A stretch of 64,000 nucleotides of DNA from NCBI GenBank assembly GCA_002900995.3, contig CM035311.1, positions 3,410,001-3,474,000 on the forward strand, in the 5' to 3' direction. Of this stretch, positions 22,633 to 34,859 are shown piece by piece. The first letter of the stretch is position 1. Each line of letters begins with the position of its first letter. This DNA comes from Ganoderma boninense. Taxonomy: Eukaryota; Basidiomycota; Agaricomycetes; Polyporales; Polyporaceae. Both the position numbers and the translations under genes were made by a program. The notes beneath the pieces were generated by a model. It had not been told where the DNA came from. It searched no databases and saw nothing but the letters and a program-made list of their open reading frames with translations.

Positions 22633-25600
22633 ATGTCCTCTGCAGAGGAGGGTCCCCTCCCTCCCTTCAAGAAGCGTAAGGTTCAGCGTGCATGCGATTA
22701 TTGCAGGCGCAAAAAGAGTAAGCACCTTAGCTTTTATTTCTCGACTCTTTTCGCATCAATAACCCTCTCCTCAGCCAGATGTAAGTCGCGATCTGCGACT
22801 CAAGAGAAATTGTGCATCTCTCATAGACATCTTTCAGGCGACGGCCCTGATATGCGCAACAATCGCTGCTCGAATTGCATCGACCGCTGTGCTGAATGCA
22901 CGTATCTTCAAGAAGCACCTGTACGTGTCCAGCCTGCTGACGTGTCCAGCCTTATGCCCGTTAACATGTCATCCCGGTTCAGAAGAAACATAGGTATTCC
23001 CGAAGGTTGGTCACTTTCTTATACCATGGGTCCGCACAGATCACGATCACTGTATTGCCCTGATACCGTGACGTGGCAATGAGGCGGCATTGTATCTCTC
23101 TCTCTTTGTATCCTTGCTCTCGACTCAACTGAAACGCGACTGATAACGCAATTACAGCTACGTCGAGGAGCTTGAAAGCCGGCTCGAGCGCATGGAGAAG
23201 TTCGTCGGTACGGTGAGGCCTCCCGTCCTGCATGCGCTCCACGGAATGCTGCTTAGTCAACAACTCTCCAGCTCGTTCCCAACACCGATGTAGACAATGA
23301 ATTCAATCTCCGGGATCCTGGTCGTCGTCAACAGTTCGGGGTGCTGTCCGACAGGTCGCACGGTAGCGGGTCTCGCTCCGGCCCTTCGCGCACCTCCCCG
23401 CCCCTCATTATCCCACCTACGCCGCCGACGAGTTCAGCCGACAACAGTATGCCCAGCGAGGATGAGGAGGTTGAGCTCGACCAAGAACTTACTGAAGCCA
23501 TGCGAAAGCTATCCATGCACTCACAGCCGTTCCGATACCACGGGAAGTCGAGCGGCCTTGTTTTCATCCGATCCGCGCTAGCATCGAAGAACGAGACCAG
23601 GACTTTGCCACCTCTGGACAGACATAGGCATCATCCCGTAAGCATACCTACCGTCCAATCCTCCCCCTCCCCCTAATAATATATTTTTCAGTGGTTGAAG
23701 GATTTCGTTGAGGATGACTTCCCCGTCTTCGCAGAGAGCGTCTTCCCCGCGCGCGATCTCCTGCATACGCTCATGGAACTATATTTCCGCCGGACGAACT
23801 GTCACTTCCCGCTCCTCCATGAGCCAATGTTCAAGAATGCCGTCAAGGCCGGGAAGCATCTCCGCGATGGCGGCTTCGGCGCAACGGTCCTCCTGGTGTG
23901 CGCGATCGGTGCGCGATTCACGCGCGACCCGAGGGTCCTCCTCGAGGAGTCTAACTACCACTCTCACTCCGCGGGATGGAAATGGTTTCGTGCCGTCGAG
24001 AAGGTGCGGAGACTGTCGTTCGCGCCTGCAGGACTGCATGACCTACAAGTATACGCCGTACGTGACCATAAGATCTTCCGTTAACGTCAGATCAAATCTG
24101 ACAACCTGCATTCGCATAGCTCATGGCAATGTTCCTTGACGGTTCCACTGCATCTGTGGGTGCCTGGGCAGTGGTCGGAGCGGGCATCCGAGCTGCCATT
24201 GAGATCGGCGTGCACCGCAAGAGTATGTATTCTCCTACCCCAAATGTCCAGGACGAATTGTGGAGACGCGCCTTCTGGTAAGCACACAAGCCCCAAACAG
24301 CACGAAGTCTACCTGATACTGACCTTCGACTGCCCTTGTAGGACTTTGGTGCATTTAGAGTGGAATTTAGGCTATGGCTTCGGCCGGCCGTGCTCCATTC
24401 ACGACGAAGAGTAACCTCCACAACTCCGCATGCCATCACACGTTGCTGACACTTTGCTAGTTACGATCTTGCGTTTCCGACCGAGTGCGACGACGAGTAC
24501 TGGCTTACGCCGGAGGGAAAGCCTCTGTTCAAGCAGCCGCCCGACAAGCCGTCCATCGTCTCCGGATTTGTGCATTTGCTCAAACTGGGCCAGACACTGG
24601 CATTTGCCAATCGCACCATTGTAAGGCTAAACTTTCCCCGCACCGATGGTGAATTCATTGGGCTTCGCCTAGTACGCAACGAACAAATCGAGAGCGCAGC
24701 TAGGCCATTCCGACGAGCAGTGGGAGCAAGGCATCGTCTCCGAGCTCGATTCTGCCCTGAATCAATGGGCGAATTCCCTCCCAAGCCATCGTGAGCTTCG
24801 TCTCTTTTGCTCTTCCTTCGTCGCTTATGCCTTGGCTGGGGGCATCCCTGCAGTGCGTTGGAATCCGGAGCAGGAGAACGTGCTGTTTCTGAGCCAGGCG
24901 GCAACGATCGCGTCCGTCTACTACCTACATCAAGTCGCAGTTCACCGGTCATTCATGTCACGGGCATCCTCACGCCGCGAGTTGCCGATTTCTCCGCTGT
25001 CCACGATTATCTGCGTGAACGCGTCCCGAGCAGCCATCCAAGTCATCGAAGTCCTGTACAACCGCACCGGAAGCCCGATGCACAGGAACATGGTACGCAA
25101 GCTTGCGATCGAAATTAGACTTGCTAACTCCTATCTGGCTCCTTGTACAGGGAATGTTGCTCATGTCTGGGATCCTCCTAATTACTCACATTCTAGGTCT
25201 GAAACGAGCACCTTCCGGTGGGGCGGTCAACATTGAGAAAGACCTGGCGCTGGTGGCAAAATCGATTGAGATGCTGGAGTCGTTGCAATATGAGTGCGTG
25301 CGTCTCGCAACTGCGGTGCGATTGAACACTGAATACCCGTCTATTGCATAGATCGCACCTCGCGGAATTGCTAGCGTTCGTGTGCTGTCTACTAGGACCG
25401 CATGTATCTTTCACGCCTTCTGACGTTTTTCCCGGCACCCTGGCTTAGGCACACGTTGACCAACATGGTATCTGGCATCACTGAGCCTTCTCCCCCAGGA
25501 GCGATGGTAAATGTACCTGGACCGGATACATATCCTCGGAAGGCGGAGACAGAAGATGCGCGACGCCATGAGCGACCCGCGCCAAGCCCTGACGCCCTCG

Positions 25601-26246
25601 TGCATCCAGGAGAGGCACTGGTGACACACCCGGGCTTTACCCTCCCGATTCCCGACATTCCATCCTTCCCCATACCCTTCAACTCAGATATATTCTCAAT
25701 CCCTGCCGACAACCTGATGCAACCCGGTGCAGCTGAGGCAGTCCCTCTGCCACCTCCAGTTTCCCAGGCGTATCCCAATTGCGTCCTTCCAGCGCCAGAC
25801 GGCCTTTCACCATCCCAGTCGAGTAGCACTACGCTATCCGGCGCTGCTGAAAGGATGGAACCACGCCCCCTCTGTGGACTAGGGACCGTGCCAAGGTTCG
25901 GCTTGGAGGCTGCTGCCACCACCTTGAGTGATTGGATGCCGTTGCATCCACCAGCCTCGGCAGAGGGGGAGCGAGCATGGCGCAATGATCCTTCGCCTTC
26001 GGGTCATGACCACTTGTCCGTCCTCGGAGACCCACCTGGACAACGTGATGCGGACATATCCGACTTTATGCTCATGGATGACACGCTGGCGATGTGGCCG
26101 GGCATGTCGCCAGTCTTCGGGTGAGTAACCTGATAGCCTGTGAGTCTGCATCGTTATTGTTTGGAAGCTGACATGCCGCCCGCTCATCGCGCAGGTGGGA
26201 CGAGTGGGGTGCACTTTTTAGTAACGCGGACAATGCAGGAACTTAG
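22633..26246 (+). CDS. Zn2Cys6 fungal-specific transcription factor (paralogue B)
   Basis: Tandem paralogue of the gene at 18094 with the same 16-exon layout, including the 6-nt exon (22775-22780). Joining exon 1 (to 22717), this micro-exon and the exon at 22838 gives ACDYC-RRKKTRC-DGPDMRNNR-C-SN-C, a canonical zinc cluster with one extra Cys. KKHRYSRSYVEELESRLERMEKFV forms the linker and coiled coil. The middle domain includes RRAFW...LEWNLGYGFGRPCSIHDE and YDLAFPTECDDEYWLTPEGKP. The C-terminus (25449-26120) is Pro-rich and ends DDTLAMWPGMSPVFG-WDEWGALFSN, matching the end of paralogue A. Every intron I placed is GT-AG. It probably acts as a nuclear DNA-binding regulator; targets are not visible. 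It is not part of the 8976-bp repeat. Confidence 0.87.
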
Positions 26247-26394
26247 TCCGACACTCCAGCGTTTTCGCAGCGAAGAAGATGCTGTCAGAGGCGAGGGGTT
26301 ATCTCGAGCAACACGAACGAATGTTTGCGAAGACATTTACATAGACTATACACAGCCTTTCGGGTCGATTATTGACATCCTCGTCGTGACATCC

Positions 26395-28734
26395 CTACAG
26401 ACCTATATGCTGATGTTTGAAAGAAACCGAGAGCCTCCTCAGGTACCATGCCATCTGCTGAGAGCAAGCATGGGCTCCATCCTCTCTAGTCTGAATCTTG
26501 CCTTGCCCTCTGAAACAGAACAATGAGCAAACGAGGCCAGGGCGTTCACAAGGAAGCTCGACACAAACCTTAGCGGGTTGCTCATCCTCCTCTTCTGAGT
26601 CCTCCGGTTCATCCGACAAGGCCGACCGGAACCGTTTTCTCCTCTTCGGCGTTGTCTCCATCTTAAACGATGTCATACCCGGAAGACTGTGCCTGTGGTC
26701 TGCCGGAGACGAAGGGTCCTCAACCGGCGGGAGATCCACACTGAGCTGTCCTCCAGCTCCCTCCGTCGGCAGTGGCGCCGACGGTTCGCGCACAGGAGCG
26801 CCAGAGGAGCCTTCGGGTTGTTGTTGCCAACTAAATTCGTTCTCCTCCAGCGCGAACAGGTCATCGTCTTCGCCGGTCAATGCTGGTCCAGAAAGCGGGT
26901 TGAGGCAGCATGCTGACGAGGGGGACGACTCGTGCAGCCTGGCCCACGTGGGGTCCATCAGGTATGAACTCCAATCAGATATTGAATACGAGCACGGGTC
27001 GTATTCATCGTCGGATTGGAATTCTACTTGAAATTCTGCTTGTTGCTGAGCAGGTACCGAAGGTGAATGGGGCAGCTGGGGGACAGCGGGCTTGGCGAGC
27101 GCACTCGACGGGGACAGCGCGCGGGTTATCGATTGCGCGCGCGAACGCGACCGCCTTTTGCGTCCTGCAGACCCAGACCAGGCGGCGCGATAGTGCGGGA
27201 GCACGCGTGGGGGCCCGGCCACGAACTGCACCATGGGCGGGGGTGCGAGAGGAGCGTTGCGTCCTAAGATTGTGCCGTCGATTAGCGCATTGTGGCACGG
27301 CAACATGCCAACTGGGGCGCGAGCGGTTAGGGTCCATCTGTCTACTGCTGCAGTGGTCGGGGACACATACCTCCCTCCGTCACGGTAAGGATGGGACGAC
27401 TGTCGGAAAGAAACTGCGAGAGATTCTCGGGTATATCGACATGACCCTGTTGCTATTGATTGCACCGTGTGAGGATGTATGTAGGTGGTACAAGACCATT
27501 CCAAACTCACCGAAGAAAGCATGGTGATGTCTCTGTCGGAAACGATGGCGCACGTTGCGTCAGTTTGCTACATCCCATCGTTAAGTATGTCTGCGTGAAA
27601 GGGGCTCGGGTGAGAGGCGTACCTCCAGAATGTAGTCGAGCATCGTGTCGACCACGTCAGGCTATTGAAGTTGGTCAGTGCTATGTTTATTGTACATAAC
27701 GCTGCATTACCTGTTCAGACGGCCGTGGAATCACTTCGACCCCACCGTTTTCGGACTCAAATGAAGCGTCCTTGGATATCGCGCCTCCATCGTCGACTGG
27801 TTCCATGTAGTCCGATCCGTTCGGAGTTGAAGAACGGCTCGAATGCTCCTCCTCCGTGGCTGCGCGAAGGACTTTCGGGACGAAGAAGGGCCGATGCTTG
27901 ACCTTATAGTAGTGCAGGAACACACACTGATCGAACTTCGACGGCTTCGATCCCTCTCCTTGCGTGCCATTGGGGCCACGGCGGTGCTCCCAAGACATGC
28001 TAACCTCGCGCGTCGCCGAGACGGAAAAGCTCGCCTGCCCTGCAGGACCGAAGTCTCCGCCAAACGCGATCTCTCCGTCCCGCGCGCGGTGCGTCGCAGC
28101 TGCCAGCGCCCACTCTGCCGTCTTGACACAGCCGCTGACGAAGATGATGTCTTGTGACTTGAGATCGAGCCTGCAGATGTTCCGCGCGAACTGGTGCCAA
28201 CCTGCGTGGTTGAGGAGGATGTACTGTGTGAGGTCGCGGCAGGGATGGAGGTCCTCGCGGTGTGCGTCGTTCTTAAGGACGAGCACAGCACCTTGTTCGT
28301 CCGAGAACTTGAAGTGGATGTGAGCGAGAGGGCCTATGGGTCCTGTACCAGCCTCCCTGTCGCAAGTCGCAGATCTGTCAGTACTTAATGACCTGCTGAA
28401 CGAAAGCAGTTGGCGCTCACACCGAGGCGTCTGCACTCACAGCAGTCACGCTCTTGCTGCAGATCGGCCCAGCTTGCAGGGCATGTGGACGATGGTGTCG
28501 AAGAGTGTCGGGAAGCGTTAAGGGCTCGTAGCCATCTGGGACGCCATGCCGCTTGTTTAGGGGATGATCGGCGGGTAGAGTCACGTTGAAGAGGCGGTAG
28601 AACCCGCCGTCGAGCATGTACCCTACGTCGCCAACGAGGACCTCTCCCGACTGCGTAGGTTCAGGCTCCCAGAGAGGGTGACCGTGGCCGCGCTTGAAAA
28701 GAAGCTTAGTGTACACTTCGCAGGCGACACCCAT
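26395..28734 (-). CDS. Hypothetical agaricomycete protein, multi-exon
   Basis: I recognise this as a recurrent basidiomycete protein without a known function. The first exon (28734 to 28421) begins MGVACEVYTKLLFKRGHGHPLW and contains GDVGYMLDGGFYRLFN. Splicing over a 64-nt intron to 28356 gives SVEAGTGPIGPLAHIHFKFSDEQGAVLVLK, followed by DIIFVSGCVKTAEWALAA. Short exons then encode PDVVDTMLDYILE and QTDATCAIVSDRDITML, and an exon ending MVQFVAGPPR. The C-terminal half is low-complexity and acidic, with a basic KRRKRFR stretch that could be a nuclear signal. Part of this domain recurs as a broken copy at 55347-55688. The gene converges on the transcription factor at 22633-26246, about 150 bp apart. 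The exact 3' exons and the stop are uncertain. Confidence 0.6.
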
Positions 28735-28928
28735 GGGAGGTGAGGGGCGGAGGACGGAGGAAGTTGCATGGCGAATCGTCGTGCTGGGCAGCTGCTCCTC
28801 TATACTAGTAGCACGGCGTCAGAAGCATGATGACAGACACAGGAAACTGAATAGACGGGCCTTCGGCGTTTCCAATTCTCAGAGGCTGTCCTCAAAGCCA
28901 GTGCGTTGTGGGTTCTTCTACCACCATA
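28735..28928. promoter_or_regulatory. Remaining 5' flank of the hypothetical gene, cut by the transposon
   Basis: Only 194 bp separate the inferred start codon at 28734 from the left end of the transposon at 28929. The promoter of the minus-strand gene must lie here or inside the transposon end. No clear TATA box was identified. Confidence 0.4.
28926..28928. repeat. Target-site duplication, left copy (ATA)
   Basis: The three bases ATA directly precede the left terminal CACGACGGG. The same three bases follow the right terminus at 48351-48353. Three-base duplications are usual for CACTA-like elements. Three bases alone are weak evidence, but the position at both exact ends supports it. Confidence 0.7.
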
Positions 28929-30022
28929 CACGACGGGCATTGGCCAATACCACCCTCCATAAAAGGCTTGAGAAATGGCCGCGACTGGTCTCCTGTTACG
29001 GTCACAGTCACACCCATATTCAGGACCCGAAATAGGAAACCTGCTCATGCCATATTCAGGCCATTTTCGCGCCCGGGAAGCGTTTCCCGGGTTCCGGTCC
29101 GGAGACGTCATTGCGATTGGGCCGGGACAGCTAGGATATTACATAAGTTTCGCAGACTGGGATACGGGTGCGGATTGTGAACATTGTCTCATCCATTTCA
29201 CAGGCCGCGAAATGCTCGAAAAAGGTAAACAGTTCCTTCCTGCGATATTGTTGGGACAGGAAAACTCATCTCAAACAATATACCGCTCAGGATATGTAAG
29301 CAGTGTTCGCGCACAGACTCGCCTCGCGCGGCCTCGCGCGCTCCTGCCCACCAGCCTCGCGCGACATACCGCGAGCACCCCCGCCTCCCGAACTCTCCCG
29401 AAACTCCCATCTCTTTCTTCTGCTTTGCTCTCTGTCGTGCTCGTCCTCCGCCGTTCCGCTCGCTTCAAAGCTTCAAGATTGGCCTCCATCAAGCTAGTGA
29501 GTTCCTCTTTCCCTGTTCACGATCGCGAGCGAGCAAAGCTCGTCAGTCCGAGTCCCCTTCCCGCGACCCTTTCCCCTCAGAGCTCGTACAGCTCAACTTC
29601 TCCCTCCTCCACCGAGCCCCCGCAGCTCTCTCCCATCCTCCGCCGAGCTCCCGCAACTCTTCCCCATCCTCCGCGAGCTTCACGAGCTCCTCCACCGAGC
29701 CCCCGCAGCTCACTCCCATCCTCCGCCGAGCTCCCGCAACTCTTCCCCGTCCTCCACGAGCTTCACGAGCTCCTCCACTGAGTTCGTGCAGCTCCTTCCC
29801 ACCCTCCACGAGCTTCACGAGCTCCCCCACTGAGCTCCCGCAGCTCTCTCCCATCCTCCACGACTCACTCCCGTTCCCCGCGAGCTCCTCCGCCGAGCTC
29901 CCGCAGCTCACTCCCGTCCTTCATGAGCTCGCGAGCTTCTCAGCCGGAGCTCCTCAAACCGCTCTCAACTCCTCCCTTCCGCGAGCTCCTAGCGCACCTC
30001 GCTCATGTCTCCGCTCCCCTTC
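28929..30022 (+). repeat. Left terminal inverted repeat (1,094 bp)
   Basis: Matches the reverse complement of 47257-48350 over its full length with very few substitutions and no net length change. The outer 600 bp is mixed sequence with a short palindrome TTGGCCAA near the tip. The inner 400 bp (about 29590-29990) is built of imperfect repeats of GAGCTC, CCGCAGCTC and CTTCACGAGCTCCTCC, which may serve as subterminal transposase-binding repeats, as in other CACTA elements. A frame of 268 codons (28975-29781) runs through it but is interrupted by a substitution that is absent from the right copy, so I do not regard it as a gene. Confidence 0.93.
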
Positions 30023-30168
30023 CGTCACGTTTTCAACCTTCCGCCCTCCTACGTAGTGTCACTCACTTAGGCGACGCTGTGCTCCTCACTCAGCGATGCG
30101 GATATTTACTCGTATAGTTGTATCTACTGCAGAAACTTTACAATACAAACCTCAAGCCTGTGGGAGAA

Positions 30169-33100
30169 TCAGCTGTGAATGACAAGGGATCCAAGTCCTT
30201 TGCTTACCCGGTCCAACGCTCGCACTACAATGCAGCTTTCGCATATACCCTCCGGCACGTACACGAATGCTGCAAAATGGCAAAGTACATCGTCAATGCG
30301 AATGAGAACACGATGTGTGTGAAAACGGTTGTAGAAGAGCTGTGTGTCGAGGAGAGGGAAACGCCGATAGGGATCTTGAGCAGCGTGCGCAGTGGTCAAG
30401 GGAGCGTATTCGTCGAGAACAAGGAACGGCTGAATAGTACGGTTGCCTCCAATCGCAGTCCTGGAGTGCAACAAAATATCGACAATTTGCCCCGCGCGCG
30501 TCAGAGAGGGCGTGTTGGTGCCCGGACTCTTGAAGCAAATGAAGGAGTTGCGGATGTTTCGAGCACGAGAGCCGTAAATCACACCGCCGTGCTTGGTAGT
30601 TGGAACGTGGGCGACCTGGGGTGAAAGTCGGGATCAATGGTCCAAGGAGTTGCTGTAGTACGTGGTGAATAGGCTGGCAGACCCCGGTATGTGGTGGATG
30701 AGGTTGACGAGGGCGTGGTAAAGAGTGGGATCCAATTTTGTGTGCTCGATGCGGTCAAATGTCTCCTGAAGGCCGTCGATAGAGTCTTCTACCGGCGTAT
30801 TCGACGTCGAGTCTACGAGGTCGACGACACGAGAGCCGTGGGACGAGTCCTTGTACAGGTTGTCGAAAGCCTTCAAGACATTACGATACTCGTCAAACTC
30901 GGGCCAGTTGGTTGCGGAAATGGAGCAGCGTAACTCGGCACCAGCGTAGAAGAGTCGCATGAACGTAAGAGGGATCTCGGCTAGGAGGCTTTGGTGAGCA
31001 GGCTTTTAGCACACGTGCTAATAAATTCCATACCGATATGATTGTTTGTGTTCAGGCGTTGTATAATACCATTGTATCTCTCGAATGGATAAGCCCACCA
31101 ACCGCGTACGGGCCCAAATAGTAGGAGACAGGTAGCGAGATGAAGAGATAAGTGATGATTTGGCACGAGGTCATGCTCAAACAAGACTCGGAGCGTTCGC
31201 AGGTATTCCAGCATGTGGTGATCGAACAGGCGAGCTCGCTCAGAGTCCATGGAACGACGTGTAGCCAAGTCAACAGCAATAACAAGGTGGACGAAGTTTT
31301 CGAGAAGTAAACGCTCGCCAGAAGAGGCAGTCGACGCAGCCCAGAGACGTACGAGAGTAATGACCATGCTGACCGTGCAGACAGTCCGCCAGTGGTCGGC
31401 CTTGAGTTTTCCGTGCGCAGCGCTTCCAAAGTTGGCGGGCGGGCGTTCCATCCATGAGGGGAGGTAGGTCGTGAGGATGTCGCTACGCAACTGCTCAATG
31501 ACTCTCGGCGTCAGAACGCGAAACTTGGAGATATCATGGGTATTCTTAGCCAGATGGAAATCTGTCGTATGCTTTCCAAGCACGGGAGGTACCTTGAGGT
31601 CGTTCAAAGAGTGATTCTGAGCCTGATAATTCGACGTCAGAAGGACACGACGGAGAGCACGTGAAATAGTGTACCCAATTCAATAGGACCTTGGCGTAGT
31701 CGCGCTTCGTCAGCTTGGATTGAGGCAATACACCGTTCAGCTGGGCCAAAGCGACTAGATAGCCTTTGCGAGGTTGCATGATTGCAGACATGGTCCCCTT
31801 CCGAAGCGCAGCGACCAAACGATTCAACCACACTTGCTGTTCCTCCGGGGAGTGGGGGGTAAGCGCGCTCGCTGTCACCTTGTCCTTGATGTCAATGCCC
31901 CAGACCTCCATGCAATGGTGCTTGAGCTCGCCGAGAAACAAGTTGTGCATTGCGTCGACAAGCGCATAGCGAGTCGGGTCCCAGTAAGGCAAACGAAGAA
32001 GCTCCGACCAGCGAAGTCCGTGCTCCTCGAAGATCTCCTTCCGCTGAGCTTCAGTTGGTGCCTCTCTCCACCGAGTCGCGATGTCAACGTGTTCCTTCCA
32101 GGTACGCGATGGCCAGGGACGCGTGAGGTTGTTCATATTGGACCGTTTGAGAAGGCAGAAGGAGCAGAAGTGGGTGGACCCGTGACCAGCGAAGCCGGCA
32201 GTCTTCCGAAGGGCAGGGAGGTCACAGATAAGGGGAATGACGACAGCGCGGACAAGCCGACCGGAGGCATGATGGGCTGTCCGACTCAAGTGGATGCCAG
32301 TGTGCCAGAGAATGAGTAATTCATCCACCAGTGGCCGCAGGAAATTGTTGAGCTGGTGAAGAGACGGCTCATTTGGGCCAGGGATGATCCCAAGGAGAGA
32401 GATGTTCTCGGGACGGAAACGGAGTTCGGGGGGAAGGTTGTAACAAACGAGGTATATCGCCCCGACTGACCGCGACTTGCCAGCCTTTTTATTCCCGCCC
32501 GGGTTGAACCAGTCAATGAATAGTCCAAAGACTAGATGAACATCTCCGTTACGCTGGTGGGAGAAGAGGGAGCCGTCGGGCCCTCGGAATTTGCGCAGTC
32601 CAGGGGCTTGTAGAATGTCGCTGAAACGGGACCCAGGAGATGGCATCGAACGGTCCCAGGCGGACTCAGCAAGCTGCTCAACATCCGGTCTTGAGAATAA
32701 TCTGGCAATCCACGAGAAGAGTGGACGGTACGGGTAGGGTCGTAAAGGGGTATAGGTGAAACGTGGCCCCTTGTTCTTGCTAGTGGGGGCGTGTGGTACT
32801 TTGCGTACAAGGGGGGAACCACATGCCGGTTTGTCCGTCTCGACAAAAGTACAGGTGTGCGGGTACGGGTCGTCGACGTTGCATTTGTCAGGGGCGTACG
32901 TTTGTGAGCAGGTAGGACAAGTAGCGAACCGGACAATGTCGGGTTCGAGTCCAAGGTGGGACAGAACTGTTCGGATATCGCGAGGAATCGAATCTACGAC
33001 AGCTTTCTGCGCGACTGTGAGGTTGCGTCGCCCACGAGCGGTACGACAGGGAGGCCTGGAAAGTAGGTTTGGGAGCGCAGCGTTTGGCGGGGGAGCATCG

Positions 33101-34242
33101 TCATTGCACGACACAAAGGCCCCGACGAGCACGGTCTGGAGTGTGACTAGGAGGAGATTCGCCGCGCCTCAGTTCACCCCGGACAACGTATGAAGCGCAC
33201 ACGCTACAAGAAGCGCGACGAGTATGAATGGCTGTATCGTTCGAGGAGAGATGTACAAATGATCTTGATCAGGCGTTCCATGAGCTCCTGACATAGGCGA
33301 TCATCAATGTGACGCACCTGTGTGATACTTCAAAGGCCCACCGATCTCGGCGTCGTCAGGAAATCCGTAGAGACCTGACAAGAGCTTCTCCCGCTCCCAT
33401 GCAACGTTCTCCAGAGACGTCAACCGATCCAACTCCTCTGAAATACGCTCCAGAAGTTTCCCTCGTCGTCGATCAGCATCTCGGTGGCCGAGCAGGGGGA
33501 GCAAGCGCAATGTATGACGGTAGTTCTCAAGCCAGGCACGAAACACAGCAAATCGCTGGTTGTCTTCGCAGGACGGGGACAGTCCAGCAGGGAGATCGCG
33601 GAGAGATTCTGGCTTGGACTGGAAAGTTAATATTGGCTGAGCTGGAACGCGCCGCGACTCATGATGGAGCGCAGATTCGATGAGAGAAAGTTCTTGTAAC
33701 CGATTTGTGACCGCTTCGTCCTAGAGACGTGGAACTGGGATTAACGATTCCAATCAGAGATGATGGATACTCACCTCAGTGGCGTCATTGGCGTCGTTGT
33801 GGTCGGGAGAATAGCCCAGACGGTCGATTGAGTTGTTGAGGTTCGCGGAAGAAGCCGGGTTGGGGAGGGAGCGAAGACAGTCGTCTGAGGCGATGGGTAT
33901 CGGTTTGGCTGGTTGCACCGCCTAGGGTAGAATATTTGACTGTGAGTATTGTTCCCAGTCTGTGCTGCTGAGACGCACCTCCGAACTCTGGAAGTCGATG
34001 TCCATCAGGTCTCGCGTATGTGAAGGTAAAGCGTCTGGTGGCGAGTTGCTCTCGGAAATGGAGACTAAGAGGGCAGAGTACATGATATGATCCGCTTCCT
34101 CCTCTCGTAGGGCATCATTTGCGGCATGCTCCTTCCACTTGCGAAGGTCGAGCATAAGCCCAGGTTTAGACTCCCTGTTCACGTCGTGAGTCCGCAGGTT
34201 GCATGTTGAGCAGAGACATAGCTTGTTCCTCTTGTGCCCCAT
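30169..34242 (-). CDS. Plavaka-type DDE transposase
   Basis: A large multi-exon gene transcribed towards the left end of the element. The N-terminal exon (34242-) begins MGHKRNKLCLCSTCNLRTHDV, the Cys-rich start usual for Plavaka proteins. The main exon (33132-31546) contains the conserved blocks in order: FTYTPLRPYPYRPLFSWIARLF, the first acidic residue in LFIDWFNPGGNKK, the second in PLICDLPALRKTAGFAGH followed by FCSFC, and the third in YALVDAMHNLFLG. Downstream exons carry WWAYPFERYNGIIQRLNTNNHI and a C-terminal region with YAPLTTAHAAQDPYRRFPLL. The DDE residues and the flanking motifs are all present and the main 528-codon frame has no stop, so catalysis is plausible. The exon joins near 33160 and 30630 are uncertain and could hide a defect. 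Confidence 0.85.
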
Positions 34243-34859
34243 GGCGTGAATGGGGATCGAAAACGATGCAGGAAACGACTGAGGTTTGTGGACGGCAGTG
34301 GCGAGTAGCGGAAGAGCGCGAAGCGCGTTGTACGAGTGAGAGGGAGGCTATAGCGGTAAAGCCCAGTTGCGGTGGCCAAGTGAAGGGTCAAGGAATTGTG
34401 GAGATGGACAGGGATACAGTAGTAGACGGGGAGCAGTGGAGGGGAAGAGAACGATGGTTGTGGGCTCGCTAAGCTACCCACAGGGAAGGAGTGGCGTGGG
34501 CCAGATACAAGGTAAACATCCAAATCCAGAAGCGGGTGGCGCCCTTGGCCGGAGTAGGTACGTGTTAAGTCGCACAAGGTTCGCGTGAGGGTTCGGAGGT
34601 TACATGCCAAGGGCTGCCCATGCTGGATACTCGTGCTCCGTGGACGTTCTACGTAGTATACTACGTAGCAACGTATCTAGTACTTGGCAAAACATGAACG
34701 TGATCCATACATTCATCGCCAAAATAAACGGAACATGGCAGGAACGAACAAAATGCAAGACTCCACACAAACGAAAATGCATCTTCATCTACCGTCAAAA
34801 TGAGCGGTGGGTTTACGGTGACACGCAAAGAACTCAAAGAAGGGGACACTTACAATGAG

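Noticed and set aside
28975..29781. 268-codon frame in the left terminal repeat as a gene
   Set aside because: The frame follows the GAGCTC repeats, gives low-complexity Ser/Pro/Leu sequence and is open for a different length in the other repeat copy.
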